Shown here in pieces: positions 26,343 through 34,952 of a DNA stretch of 54,053 nucleotides. Source of the DNA: Fastidiosipila sp. (GTDB lineage Bacteria > Bacillota > Clostridia > Saccharofermentanales > DTU023). The number at the start of each line of letters is the position of its first letter. The stretch's first letter is position 1. The position numbers and the translations under genes are program-made. Location of the stretch: positions 1-54,053 of the forward strand of contig DUQI01000094.1 of the NCBI GenBank assembly GCA_012837885.1. The letters run 5' to 3'. The notes under the pieces were generated by a model. That model did no database searches and was not told the DNA's origin. It worked only from the letters and a program-made list of their open reading frames with translations.

Positions 26343-27553
26343 AGCCCGTTCCTCTGGCGCATCTTCGCCTGAATCCTGATCGGCAGTCCATAGAGATGGA
26401 TAAAGCCGGTCGCATCCGACTGCTGATACACGTCATCTTCTTCAAACGTCGCGTAGCCTGCCGAATAGAGTGAATAAGGTGAGCTGATGCCAGCCGGCAA
26501 GACGTTGCCGCGATAGAGTTTCAGCCGAACCGTGCCGCTCACCTGTTCCTGAGTCTTGTCGACAAACGCGTCGAGCGCCTGCTTCAAAGTGCTCATCCAC
26601 TGCCCGTTGTAGACGAGCGATGCGTAATCGAGCGCCAGTTTTTGCTTATAGTGGTACGTGTCCCGATCGAGCGTCACACTCTCCAGATACTGATGCGCTT
26701 TGTAGAGTATCGTACCGGCCGGATTTTCATAGACGCCGCGGCTTTTCATGCCGACGAGACGGTTTTCCACGATATCATCGATACCGATCGCGTGCCGGCT
26801 ACCGAGTACGTTAAGGGTTGAAACGAGGGACACCGGATCAAAAGTCTCATCATCTACTGCCACCGGGTAACCGCGCTCGAACGTGATGCTGACGTAGGCG
26901 GGCTCAGATTCAGCCTGCCAAGGCGGCACACTCCACTCCAGCATGCGATCGAGGTCAGCCTCGTTTTCCGTACTTTCGAGATCGAGTCCCTCGTGCGACA
27001 GATGCCACAGGTTTTCATCTTTCGAATAATCGTCTTCCCGCGAGACATCGAGCGGAATGCCATGCAGTTCCGCATAATCGATTTCCTGTGAGCGGCTGCG
27101 GATTTCCCAAAAGCGCCACGGAGCGAGCACTTCAAGCGATGGATCGAGTGCATTGATCATGAGTTCGAAGCGCACCTGATCGTTTCCCTTGCCGGTACAG
27201 CCATGACAGATCACGGAGGCCTCTTCGAGATGCGCGATCTCGACCAATTTTTCCGCAATCAACGGACGCGCCGTCGCCGTGCCGAGAAGATATACACCTT
27301 CGTATTTCGCACCGGCGCGCAGTGCAGCAAATGCGTAGTCACGCAAAAAGGTCTCTTTGAGATCTAAAACATGAAGTTTCGCGGCACCGCTCATCTTCGC
27401 TTTCTTTTCAAGCGACGCGCGATCTTTAATCTGACCGAGATCGGCAGCGACGCAGATCACTTCGGCGACACCATTCGCTTTGAGCCAGTGAAGTAATACC
27501 GATGTATCGAGTCCACCGGAATATGCGAGCACGACTTTGCTGTATTGTTTCAC
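26339..27553 (-). CDS. argG: Argininosuccinate synthase
   Basis: ArgG condenses citrulline and aspartate with ATP to give argininosuccinate. The 404-residue protein shows the N-type ATP pyrophosphatase loop VVLAYSGGLDTSVLL (residues 7-21), CHGCTGKGNDQVRFE, and the citrulline/aspartate contacts typical of the family. It is the first gene of argGH, with a promoter and a candidate ARG box at 27592-27646. Confidence 0.96.
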   Translation of the reverse strand: MKQYSKVVLAYSGGLDTSVLLHWLKANGVAEVICVAADLGQIKDRASLEKKAKMSGAAKLHVLDLKETFLRDYAFAALRAGAKYEGVYLLGTATARPLIAEKLVEIAHLEEASVICHGCTGKGNDQVRFELMINALDPSLEVLAPWRFWEIRSRSQEIDYAELHGIPLDVSREDDYSKDENLWHLSHEGLDLESTENEADLDRMLEWSVPPWQAESEPAYVSITFERGYPVAVDDETFDPVSLVSTLNVLGSRHAIGIDDIVENRLVGMKSRGVYENPAGTILYKAHQYLESVTLDRDTYHYKQKLALDYASLVYNGQWMSTLKQALDAFVDKTQEQVSGTVRLKLYRGNVLPAGISSPYSLYSAGYATFEEDDVYQQSDATGFIHLYGLPIRIQAKMRQRNGL

Positions 27554-27570
27554 CCTATGCCTCCAAAAGA

Positions 27571-27646
27571 AGATCGCCCCAAGAGACGATCTGCATAATT
27601 ATCAGTATTTCCAAATTAAAATAACTTCAGAAAAAGCGACAGTCAA
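27571..27646 (-). promoter_or_regulatory. argGH promoter, candidate ARG box and leader hairpin
   Basis: On the minus strand TTGACT (27641-27646) and TATTTT (27618-27623) are 17 bases apart. TGCATAATTATCAG (27592-27605, plus-strand reading) resembles one ArgR box and would lie just after the start point, a repressing position. AGATCG (27571-27576) and CGATCT (27587-27592) form a small hairpin in the leader. Confidence 0.55.
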
Positions 27647-27695
27647 GCGGATGAAAGGATCTTCGCCATTTTATCAAGCATCGATTGATTTTATT

Positions 27696-29036
27696 TTAAT
27701 TCAATGTGCGTTTCGTAAGACTGTCGCCTTGTGGAGCAAGGGCCGTTAGGCGTTTGAAGCGAATACTCAGGACGACTGCGCGGATCGCGTTATCGATCAA
27801 GATCGATAGCCAGATGCCGGCGATATCGAGTCCGAGCTGCTTGCCGAGTAAAAATACACCGATAACGCGTACCCCCCACATGCCGATGATCGTGCTGAAA
27901 AGCGGGGTTTTCATGTCACCGATCCCCTGCAGTGCGCCGGTCAGGATGAGCCCGATCGCCAACGGTATCTGGACAAACGCGTCGATGCGTAACGCGGTGA
28001 CCACCTTCCCTATCGCCACCGGATCGTCCGTGAAGATTTTTGCAAAAAGCGGTGAACCAAAAAATAACAATACACCGCCGGCGCCCATGATCAACAGTCC
28101 TATCTTGACCGAGCGGACACCGATCTCACGGGCTTTGTCCGGCCGGCCGGAGCCGTAGGCTCTGCCGGCGAGAATCGAAGCGGCGGTCGCAAGCCCGTAG
28201 CCCGGCATATAGACAAAGCTTTCGATATTTCCGGCGATCACGTGAGAGGCATACGTGGTCACACCGATCGACACGATCAGGGAGTAATAGAGCACCTGCC
28301 CCAAACGCATGACAAGTCTTTCGAGTGCAGCCGGAACCGACAGTGTTATAACCTGCCCACTCCTCTGCCATCTGAAGTCGGCCTGACGAAGCGCGAGTGT
28401 CGACTTTTGAATCACTCGCAGCATCCAGATAAAGCCGATCACTCTGGCCACCACCGTGCCGATCGCCGTGCCGAGTACGCCGAGTGCCGGAATCGGACCG
28501 AGACCGAAGATCAAGATATAATCGACGCCGATATTGATGAAGTTGACCGCCGTGTTCACGATCATCGGTGTCTTCGTATCGCCGGTCGCCCGCACGATGC
28601 TGCCACTCACGACCAAAAGAGACTGGAAGATCGATCCGGCTCCGACCACAAGAAAATACGTGGAAGCGGCTGCCATCACCTCATCCTTAGCACCCATGGC
28701 CGACAGCATCGAGCGACCGAATATCAAGGACAACACAGCGAGCAGAAAGCCGGTGACTACTGCGAACATAAGGGCATGCGCCGCATACGTCTTCGCGGCA
28801 GGTTCATCATTCGCGCCTAGCTTTCTCGTGATTAGCGAGGAAGAAGCGATGCCGAGCGCCAAAAAAACGGCCAGATAGACGGCCAGAATATTATTGCCGA
28901 GCCCGACACCGGTGACCGCGAACAAACCGAGTTGGGCGATCATCAGGGTATCGATGAAACCGACCAACGCCTGCAGGATGTTCTCAATCGTCGCCGGTAC
29001 CGCAAGCCGCAGTATCTGCCTCGTGTCGTCTTTCAC
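27696..29036 (-). CDS. MATE family multidrug/Na+ antiporter
   Basis: A 446-residue MATE exporter with twelve predicted membrane segments in two similar halves. The N-terminal VPATIENILQALVGFIDTLMIAQLG and the matching second-half VPAALERLVMRLGQVLYYSLIV are typical. MATE pumps expel organic cations or drugs in exchange for Na+ or H+. It starts at GTG overlapping the stop of the CsoR-type gene by one base, so it is probably the target of that metal sensor. Confidence 0.92.
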   Translation of the reverse strand: MKDDTRQILRLAVPATIENILQALVGFIDTLMIAQLGLFAVTGVGLGNNILAVYLAVFLALGIASSSLITRKLGANDEPAAKTYAAHALMFAVVTGFLLAVLSLIFGRSMLSAMGAKDEVMAAASTYFLVVGAGSIFQSLLVVSGSIVRATGDTKTPMIVNTAVNFINIGVDYILIFGLGPIPALGVLGTAIGTVVARVIGFIWMLRVIQKSTLALRQADFRWQRSGQVITLSVPAALERLVMRLGQVLYYSLIVSIGVTTYASHVIAGNIESFVYMPGYGLATAASILAGRAYGSGRPDKAREIGVRSVKIGLLIMGAGGVLLFFGSPLFAKIFTDDPVAIGKVVTALRIDAFVQIPLAIGLILTGALQGIGDMKTPLFSTIIGMWGVRVIGVFLLGKQLGLDIAGIWLSILIDNAIRAVVLSIRFKRLTALAPQGDSLTKRTLN

Positions 29037-29302
29037 TATTTTAGAAACTGATCGAGCGCTTCAGAGAACAGATCGAGTGTCTTTTCATCATGTGATTCGA
29101 CCGCCTCAACGACGCAGTGACGCACATGATCCTTCAAGATGATCTTCCCCACATTGTTGATCGCTGAGCGCACAGCCGACAGTTGAATTAAGATCTCACT
29201 GCAGTCTCGATCCTCTTCAACCATCCGTTTTATCGCTTCCATGTGCCCGATCGCACGCGACAAGCGGTTCAATACACGTTTCGTCTCCGTATGGTTTGAC
29301 AT
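29036..29302 (-). CDS. CsoR-type metal-sensing repressor
   Basis: An 88-residue all-helical DUF156 regulator. Cys34, His59 and Cys63 sit at exactly the spacing of the Cu(I) ligands of M. tuberculosis CsoR (Cys36, His61, Cys65), so copper sensing is the best guess. The persulfide sensor CstR lacks that His, and RcnR/FrmR have different ligands. A G/C-tract palindrome of the CsoR operator class lies just upstream of its start. It is followed directly by a MATE exporter rather than the usual CopA ATPase. Confidence 0.9.
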   Translation of the reverse strand: MSNHTETKRVLNRLSRAIGHMEAIKRMVEEDRDCSEILIQLSAVRSAINNVGKIILKDHVRHCVVEAVESHDEKTLDLFSEALDQFLK

Positions 29303-29314
29303 CTGACCTCCACT

Positions 29315-29331
29315 ATCCCCCCATGGGGGAT
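29315..29331. promoter_or_regulatory. CsoR-type operator (C-tract/G-tract palindrome)
   Basis: ATCCCCCCATGGGGGAT, a C-tract followed by a G-tract with flanking A/T, is the known operator form for CsoR/RcnR proteins. It lies 13 bases before the start of the CsoR-type gene, consistent with autoregulation of this gene and the MATE gene. Confidence 0.8.
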
Positions 29332-29344
29332 GATGGATATCATA

Positions 29345-30517
29345 TCACTTCTCTTTGCTCATCCGACTTTGCTCAAGCGAGAAAATGAAAAACAGTAAAA
29401 GCGCGACGACGACGGATGCAGCCGAGATGAGAAACATCCGGCTGTAACCGACACGCTTGGAAACCATGCCGAGAACGACCGAGCCGACACCGATACCGCT
29501 GTCGAAGCCGGTAAAGAACGTCGAGTTCGCGATACCGAGCCTCTCACGCGGTGCATGGATCACGGCCATTGTCTGTAGACTCGTCTGGCTCGCGCCGAAG
29601 CCGACGCCGTAGAGTGCGGCCGCGACGAGAAACATCGTGAGACTCTCCGCCCGATGCAGCGCGTACATGGCGAGCATCACGAGGATCATGCCCGGTACGA
29701 CTGCGACGGAGACACCTTTTCGGTCGACCAGAAGACCGAATCCCGGCCTCGATAAAAGCATGGAGACCGCATAGACCGTGAAAAACACACCGATATTCTC
29801 GATGCCTTTTTCTCTCGCATAGAGCGACAAAAAACTGTTGATCGCTCCGTACGTGACCGACACAAAGAAGATGACAAGCGACGGTCGGATTGAAGATCTC
29901 TCGATGAAAGCGATACGGTGCGCAGTCTCGCCCACCTCATCCATTTGCTTGTAACGAAACAAAAACGCAAGGAGGAATCCACCGACGACGAGCAAAGCCG
30001 AGAGATGGGAGACAGTGCGGAAACCGACGGCATGCAGAATGTAGAGACCGACGGCCGGCGCCACCGCCATCGCGACATTTGCGGCGAGCGTGAAGAAAGC
30101 CATGCCTTCACCGAACCGTTTCGCCGGGATGATGTCGGACGCGATCGTGTTCGACGCCGTGCTCGCCACACCCCAGCCGAAACCATGTAAAAAACGAAAC
30201 AGTAAGATGAGACCGATCGTCGGCAGATAGCTATAGGACACTGTGACCAAAACGAAGAGACCGAGTCCTGCAATGAAGAGCCATTTTCGACCGAAGCGAT
30301 CGAGCGCCGCGCCGGTGAATGGCCGGATAAGCAAAGCGGAGACAGTGAACAGACCGGTCACCCAACCGATCACCGCGTCGTCGCCGCCCATCCCTTGCAC
30401 GTGGACCGGCAAGGTCGGCAGTAAAAGCTGAAAACCAAAGAACAAGAGCAAATTGAGCAGCGTTATCAAGAAAAACGACTTGCTCCAAAGGCGCGCATTG
30501 GTTCTTTTGTCTTCCAT
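29345..30517 (-). CDS. MFS transporter
   Basis: A 390-residue major facilitator with twelve predicted helices. The signature loop between helices 2 and 3 reads GAALDRFGRKWLF (G-x-x-x-D-R-x-G-R-K/R), and the second-half copy is GLLVDRKGVSVA. The ATG at 30517 with AGGAGAT just upstream is the clear start, so 52 longer N-terminal codons that are also open are excluded. The substrate is unknown. It ends 14 bases before the CsoR operator, so read-through into csoR is possible. Confidence 0.9.
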   Translation of the reverse strand: MEDKRTNARLWSKSFFLITLLNLLLFFGFQLLLPTLPVHVQGMGGDDAVIGWVTGLFTVSALLIRPFTGAALDRFGRKWLFIAGLGLFVLVTVSYSYLPTIGLILLFRFLHGFGWGVASTASNTIASDIIPAKRFGEGMAFFTLAANVAMAVAPAVGLYILHAVGFRTVSHLSALLVVGGFLLAFLFRYKQMDEVGETAHRIAFIERSSIRPSLVIFFVSVTYGAINSFLSLYAREKGIENIGVFFTVYAVSMLLSRPGFGLLVDRKGVSVAVVPGMILVMLAMYALHRAESLTMFLVAAALYGVGFGASQTSLQTMAVIHAPRERLGIANSTFFTGFDSGIGVGSVVLGMVSKRVGYSRMFLISAASVVVALLLFFIFSLEQSRMSKEK

Positions 30518-30580
30518 GTAATCTCCTGGGTCATCACTCGCGACAACTGATCTCGAGTGTAGGCCATAAAGACAGCGTAT

Positions 30581-30590
30581 GCCAATTGGC
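30581..30590. promoter_or_regulatory. Palindrome GCCAATTGGC between divergent genes
   Basis: A perfect ten-base palindrome midway between the divergent MFS gene (start 30517) and the unknown gene at 30686. GCCAATT recurs nearby (30610-30616, and just before the ATG at 30686). It is a possible operator; the binding protein is unknown. Confidence 0.35.
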
Positions 30591-30685
30591 CGTGCGGGAA
30601 GATCGCTCCGCCAATTCACAAAAAACAAGTCACACCTTACATGAAATCCTGTATTCTGAAAGCAAAGCATCATGGGAGGCCAATT

Positions 30686-31279
30686 ATGATTTTATTAAGC
30701 CTGAGCCAAGAAGAACGCACCATCCCACTCGCCGTCTTTGAAGATTTTTCATCCGGTTATGAGTTTGTTAAACAGATTCCCGGATTTAAAAGTGTGACGG
30801 ACACGTATGACGAATACTCATTTACTTATGAATCAATCGATCCGACAAAACTGCCGGATTATACCGAGGTCTCCTATCACGGGAACCTCGTTCCGATCAC
30901 GCGATTTATGTTTACCGATACTGAAGACATCGATATCCTTTGGCAATCGATCCCCAATCTCGATGAACCGGATCAAGGGCTGATCGAGGGCGCAACGCGT
31001 GTCGATGCCTATATTGTCGGTAATGAAGAAGTGAAATCCTATATCGAAGCGAGAGAAAAAGGTTTTCTACTGGTTGAGAAAATCCTCGACCGTCTCGGCT
31101 ATGTGGCCGGTCGAGACTATGCCGGCTCGGAAGATGGTGAAGCGATCACCTACAGAAAAAACGATGAGGAAGATGAACATATTCTTGCGTACATGGATCC
31201 CGATTTCCTGCAGGTGCTTCAACATGGAGAAAAAGACATCGAAGAGTGGGTGAAATTCAATATGGGAGAAGAGGTTTAA
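30686..31279 (+). CDS. Conserved-looking protein of unknown function
   Basis: I do not recognise this 197-residue, acidic soluble protein (no signal peptide or membrane segment). The C-terminal half, with YIVGNEEVKSYIEAREKGFLLVEKILDRLGY, may be a helical domain. The ATG at 30686 is preceded by GGGAGG; earlier in-frame codons lack a ribosome site. It is divergent from the MFS gene and convergent with the tetR gene. Codon use is like its neighbours. Confidence 0.75.
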   Translation: MILLSLSQEERTIPLAVFEDFSSGYEFVKQIPGFKSVTDTYDEYSFTYESIDPTKLPDYTEVSYHGNLVPITRFMFTDTEDIDILWQSIPNLDEPDQGLIEGATRVDAYIVGNEEVKSYIEAREKGFLLVEKILDRLGYVAGRDYAGSEDGEAITYRKNDEEDEHILAYMDPDFLQVLQHGEKDIEEWVKFNMGEEV

Positions 31280-31345
31280 GCGGCTATCAGGGGCATGTAG
31301 CAAGTGACCGGAGAACTGTTTTCCGGGTCAGAGTTAGTCGTTCCC

Positions 31346-32056
31346 TCAAGCCTCGGCTTCGGATAGTCTTTTCTTCGCACCGGCTTTGAAGGCGTCGAAG
31401 TCGTACGGCTTTTGCAGATAGGCTGATGTCGCATCGATGATGTGCCCCATCAAGCGACGAAGCGCCGTCTCTTTGTCTATCCGCTTGTTTAATACGCGTA
31501 AGAATACTCCCTCAAACAAGATCAGGATCAGATCATTGAACTTCTCCCGATCCTCCTGCCTGATGTAGCCTTCAAGGATCAGGTCATCGACTAAAGCCAT
31601 CGCCCGGTCGGTGATATTCGTGCGAGTCAACATCTCGGTGATCGAGCTGCCGAGTCCCGGCTGGAAATCTTCAGGAAAATCTTCGTAATATCCTTCGACG
31701 ATATCGTCGTTTTCATCGCCGACGAAGAGATAGAAGCGGTATTGAAACAGTTCAGGTTGTCTGAACGCATGCACACAGAAGGACTCCCAGATTAAAAGGA
31801 AGCGGTCCATACTGTCCTTGGCGTCCGCCACATAATCGACGAGTGACTGATAATAGTCTCTGGTCAGGCGCATCGCAGCATAGAACTTCAGGTGATCGAC
31901 ATTGGCAAAATAATTGTAGACCGTTGCCTGGTTGTACCCGGCCAATTTGGCAACGTCGCGCAAGCTCGTCTTATCGTGCCCCTTCTCCTCCATGAGCTGG
32001 ATACACGCTTCGACGAATTTTCGCTTCATTAGTCTTTTATCTAAACGTTTTCGCAT
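31346..32056 (-). CDS. TetR family transcriptional regulator
   Basis: A 236-residue TetR repressor. The N-terminal helix-turn-helix is QLMEEKGHDKTSLRDVAKLAGYNQATVYNYFANVDHL (residues about 18-54). The C-terminal ligand domain is unusually acidic around residues 115-140. It is transcribed away from grdI with 227 bases between them, and a perfect palindrome sits in the grdI promoter, so it most likely controls the betaine module, possibly by sensing betaine or a related ligand (inference). Confidence 0.92.
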   Translation of the reverse strand: MRKRLDKRLMKRKFVEACIQLMEEKGHDKTSLRDVAKLAGYNQATVYNYFANVDHLKFYAAMRLTRDYYQSLVDYVADAKDSMDRFLLIWESFCVHAFRQPELFQYRFYLFVGDENDDIVEGYYEDFPEDFQPGLGSSITEMLTRTNITDRAMALVDDLILEGYIRQEDREKFNDLILILFEGVFLRVLNKRIDKETALRRLMGHIIDATSAYLQKPYDFDAFKAGAKKRLSEAEA

Positions 32057-32210
32057 TTTTTCCTTTGCGCTACGTGGACTCTAACGGAGCAAAGACCGCG
32101 TAAATCCATTGTAGCGCAGATCGCCGTATCCTGATCAGCCAATTAATGTATTTACTTCATCAATATTTATAAATGCATAAATTAGGTCAAGAGCGCTCAC
32201 CTTATGCGGT

Positions 32211-32239
32211 TTGACAAAAGTAAACGCGTTTATGATAAG
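32211..32239 (+). promoter_or_regulatory. grd promoter with palindromic operator in the spacer
   Basis: TTGACA (32211-32216) and GATAAG (32234-32239) are 17 bases apart. The perfect 12-base palindrome TAAACGCGTTTA (32221-32232) fills the spacer, a standard place for a TetR operator: bound repressor would block polymerase. Confidence 0.75.
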
Positions 32240-32283
32240 ATTTAGCTGTCATTATCGACAATTTATCGGAAGGAGACTCAACT

Positions 32284-33609
32284 TTGCAACTGAAAATTGG
32301 AAACTTCTATGTGAAGGATATCGTTTTTGGTGAGAAACTATCATTTGCCGACGGCGTACTCACCATAAACAAGGAAGAGGCGATAGCTTTTATTCTGGAA
32401 GACGAACACATCACCGAGTGTGACATCGTGATCGCAAGACCAGGCGAGAAAAAACGCATCGTCCCAGTCAAAGAGGCAGTCGAGGCGCGTGTGCGACTCG
32501 ACGGCGAGTCCTTGTTCCCCGGCGTCACCGGTGATCTGCGCATGTGCGGATCCGGAACGATCCATGCCCTGAAGAACATGAGTATTCTCGGTGTCGGCAA
32601 ACACTGGGGATCGTTCGGCGACGGCCTGGTCGACATGTGGGGAGAAGGTCAAAAGTACACGCTGTTCGGCAGTTTGATCAACCTGTGTCTGGTGATCGAC
32701 ACCGACGAAGAATTCGAACAAAGAGAACAGCAAAAGAAAAACAGAGCGATCCGCTGGGCTGTACACCGCTTTGCCGAGTATGTCGGTAAAGTCGTGGCTG
32801 AGTTGGAACCGGAAGACAGCGAGACTTACGAATTGCCTCCGGTCACGAAACGATCGGAAGAGGTAAATAAGCTGCCGTCCGTCGTTCTCGTGATGCAGCC
32901 GCAGTCTCAGATGGAAGAGATGGGCTACAACGATCTTCTCTACGGCTGGGATCTGAACCATTTTGTGCCGACCTTCATGCATCCGAATGAGGTGCTGGAC
33001 GGCGGAATTATTTCCGGTAGTTTCATGCCGTCGTCGTCAAAATGGTCGACCTATGATTTCCAAAACTTCCCGACGATCAAGTCACTTTATCGCGAACACG
33101 GAAAATCGTTGAATTTCCTCGGCATTATCATGAGCAATCTGAATGTCAGTCTCGAGCAAAAACAGCGTTCCGCGATTTTCGTCGCGCAGATCGCCAAATC
33201 GCTCGGCGCTGACGGCGCGATCGTGACGGAGGAAGGCTACGGCAACCCGGATGCCGACTATATTCTGTGCCTCGTCGCACTGGAAGATGTGGGCGTCAAA
33301 ACAGTCGGAATCTCGAATGAATGTACAGGTCGAGACGGCGCGAGCCAACCGCTCGTGACGCTCGATGTGAAGGCCAATGCGCTCGTGTCAACAGGCAACG
33401 TCAGTGAAATGATCGAGCTCGAGCCGGCCGATGAAGTCATTGGTGAACTGCAGGCACTGGCCAGAGACGGTCTATCCGGCGGTTGGCCCGATGACGATGA
33501 ACTTGGACCTTCGGTCAGAGAAGACGGATCGATCATTATGGAGAACAACGCGATGTTCTGCGGCGACATGATCGCCGGTTGGTCGACCAAGACAATGAAG
33601 GAATTTTAG
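32284..33609 (+). CDS. grdI: Glycine betaine reductase component B, GrdI-type subunit
   Basis: This 441-residue protein belongs to the GrdE/GrdG/GrdI family, one of the two substrate-binding subunits of component B of glycine, sarcosine or betaine reductase. The family motifs FVPTFMHPNEVLDGGIISG (about 228-245) and CTGRDGASQPLV are clear. Where the glycine-type GrdE is processed at a cysteine to form a pyruvoyl group, this protein reads SGSFMPS with Ser246, fitting the uncleaved betaine-type subunit (from memory of the family, not checked by alignment). Translation starts at TTG, supported by GGAAGGAG seven bases before. grdH and a BCCT carrier follow in the same operon. Confidence 0.85.
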   Translation: MQLKIGNFYVKDIVFGEKLSFADGVLTINKEEAIAFILEDEHITECDIVIARPGEKKRIVPVKEAVEARVRLDGESLFPGVTGDLRMCGSGTIHALKNMSILGVGKHWGSFGDGLVDMWGEGQKYTLFGSLINLCLVIDTDEEFEQREQQKKNRAIRWAVHRFAEYVGKVVAELEPEDSETYELPPVTKRSEEVNKLPSVVLVMQPQSQMEEMGYNDLLYGWDLNHFVPTFMHPNEVLDGGIISGSFMPSSSKWSTYDFQNFPTIKSLYREHGKSLNFLGIIMSNLNVSLEQKQRSAIFVAQIAKSLGADGAIVTEEGYGNPDADYILCLVALEDVGVKTVGISNECTGRDGASQPLVTLDVKANALVSTGNVSEMIELEPADEVIGELQALARDGLSGGWPDDDELGPSVREDGSIIMENNAMFCGDMIAGWSTKTMKEF

Positions 33610-33619
33610 GAGGTTACCG

Positions 33620-34933
33620 ATGAAGAAAGTGATTCATTACATCAATCAGTTCTTCGCTGGTATCGGAGGCGAAGACAAAGCGGATCACCAGCCGGAAATC
33701 AGAGAAGGTTCGGTCGGTCCCGGTATGGCGCTGAACGAAGCCCTGAAAGACGCCAAAGTGACGCACACCGTCGTCTGCGGTGACAACACGATGGGCACGG
33801 ACACGGAAAAGGCGACTGCCACGATTCTCGAATTTCTCAAAGACAAGGAGTTCGATATCTTTATCGCCGGACCGGCGTTTCAAGCGGGACGCTACGGCGT
33901 CGCCTGCGGCACGATCTGCAAGGCGGTCAAAGAGGAGTTCGGCGTCCCAGTTTTGACATCGATGCACGAGGAGAATCCCGGCGTCGAGATGTTCAAATCG
34001 GAAATGCCGATCTTTATCGGCGGTCCGTCAGCGACCAGCATGCGCAAGAATGTCGCAGATATCGCCGCTTATGCTAATAAGCTCTTGGCCGGTGAGGACA
34101 CCGGTCCCGCAGACGAAGAAGGCTACTTCCCGCGCGGCATCCGCCATCAGGTGTGGTTGAAAGAGCCCGTGACGGCAGCCGATCGCGGCGTCGACATGTT
34201 AATCAAGAAACTGAAAGGCGAGCCGTTTGAGACGGAACTGCCGATCAGCGCGCGTGACATGATTCCGATCGCACCGCCGATCAAGGATCTGTCAAAAGCG
34301 AAGATCGCCCTCGTCACCTCGGGCGGTATTGTTCCGGTCGATAATCCGGATCGCATCCAGTCAGCGTCAGCCACGCGCTGGGGACGATACCGTATCGATC
34401 ATATGGACCGTTTGAAGAGCGGCGAATTCAAAACGATTCACGCAGGGTTCGACCCGGCTGCAGCCGATGCCGATCCGAACGTGATCTTACCGCTCGACGT
34501 CATGCAGGAGTTTGTCAAAGAAGGAAAAATCGGTTCTTTGCATCCCTACTTCTATTCAACGGTTGGAACCGGCACGACGCAACGCGAAGCGGCCCGCATG
34601 GGCAGAGAAATCTATGAACACCTGAAGGAGGATCAAGTGGATGGCGTTCTGCTTGTATCGACCTGAGGGACGTGTACTCGTTGCGGTGCAACGATCGTTA
34701 AAGAAATCGAAAAAACGGGCATGCCGGTCGTCCAGCTTGCCAACTTGATTCCGGTCGCCGTCACAGTCGGCGCCAACAAAATCGTACCGACCATTTCCAT
34801 CCCGTATCCCTTGGGAGATCCGGCAACGCCGAAAGAAGCGCAGCATCGCCTCAGAAAACACCGTGTTGAGGTGGCTCTTGATGCGCTGACCGATGACGCA
34901 AAGGAGCAGACGGTGTACAAAGTCAAGATCTGA
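33620..34933 (+). CDS. grdH: Glycine betaine reductase component B selenoprotein subunit (GrdH/GrdF), with in-frame UGA
   Basis: The 437-residue selenoprotein of component B, where the substrate is cleaved and a carboxymethyl-selenoether is passed to GrdA. Codon 349 is TGA (34664-34666), after VDGVLLVST; the same frame continues with GTCTRCGATIVKEIEKTGMP and 80 more well-conserved residues. U-x-x-C-x-x-C is the known active site of GrdB/F/H, so the TGA is selenocysteine and the gene does not stop at 34666. A GGTG-looped hairpin follows at the right distance. The betaine assignment rests on grdI type and the adjacent BCCT carrier; sarcosine reductase is the alternative. Shared subunits grdA, grdC, grdD are not in the window. 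Confidence 0.95.
34664..34700 (+). promoter_or_regulatory. Bacterial SECIS hairpin for selenocysteine insertion
   Basis: Right after the TGA codon CGTTGC (34679-34684) and GCAACG (34688-34693) form a perfect six-base stem around GGT; the loop G is 19 bases past the UGA, within the range known for SelB-binding hairpins. ACG (34670-34672) and CGT (34696-34698) can extend the lower stem. Confidence 0.8.
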
Positions 34934-34952
34934 CGAAAAGGACATAGACTAT

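Noticed and set aside
34664-34666. Stop codon ending grdH
   Set aside because: The frame continues with the conserved U-GTCTRCG active site and a family-length C terminus, so the TGA is read as selenocysteine.
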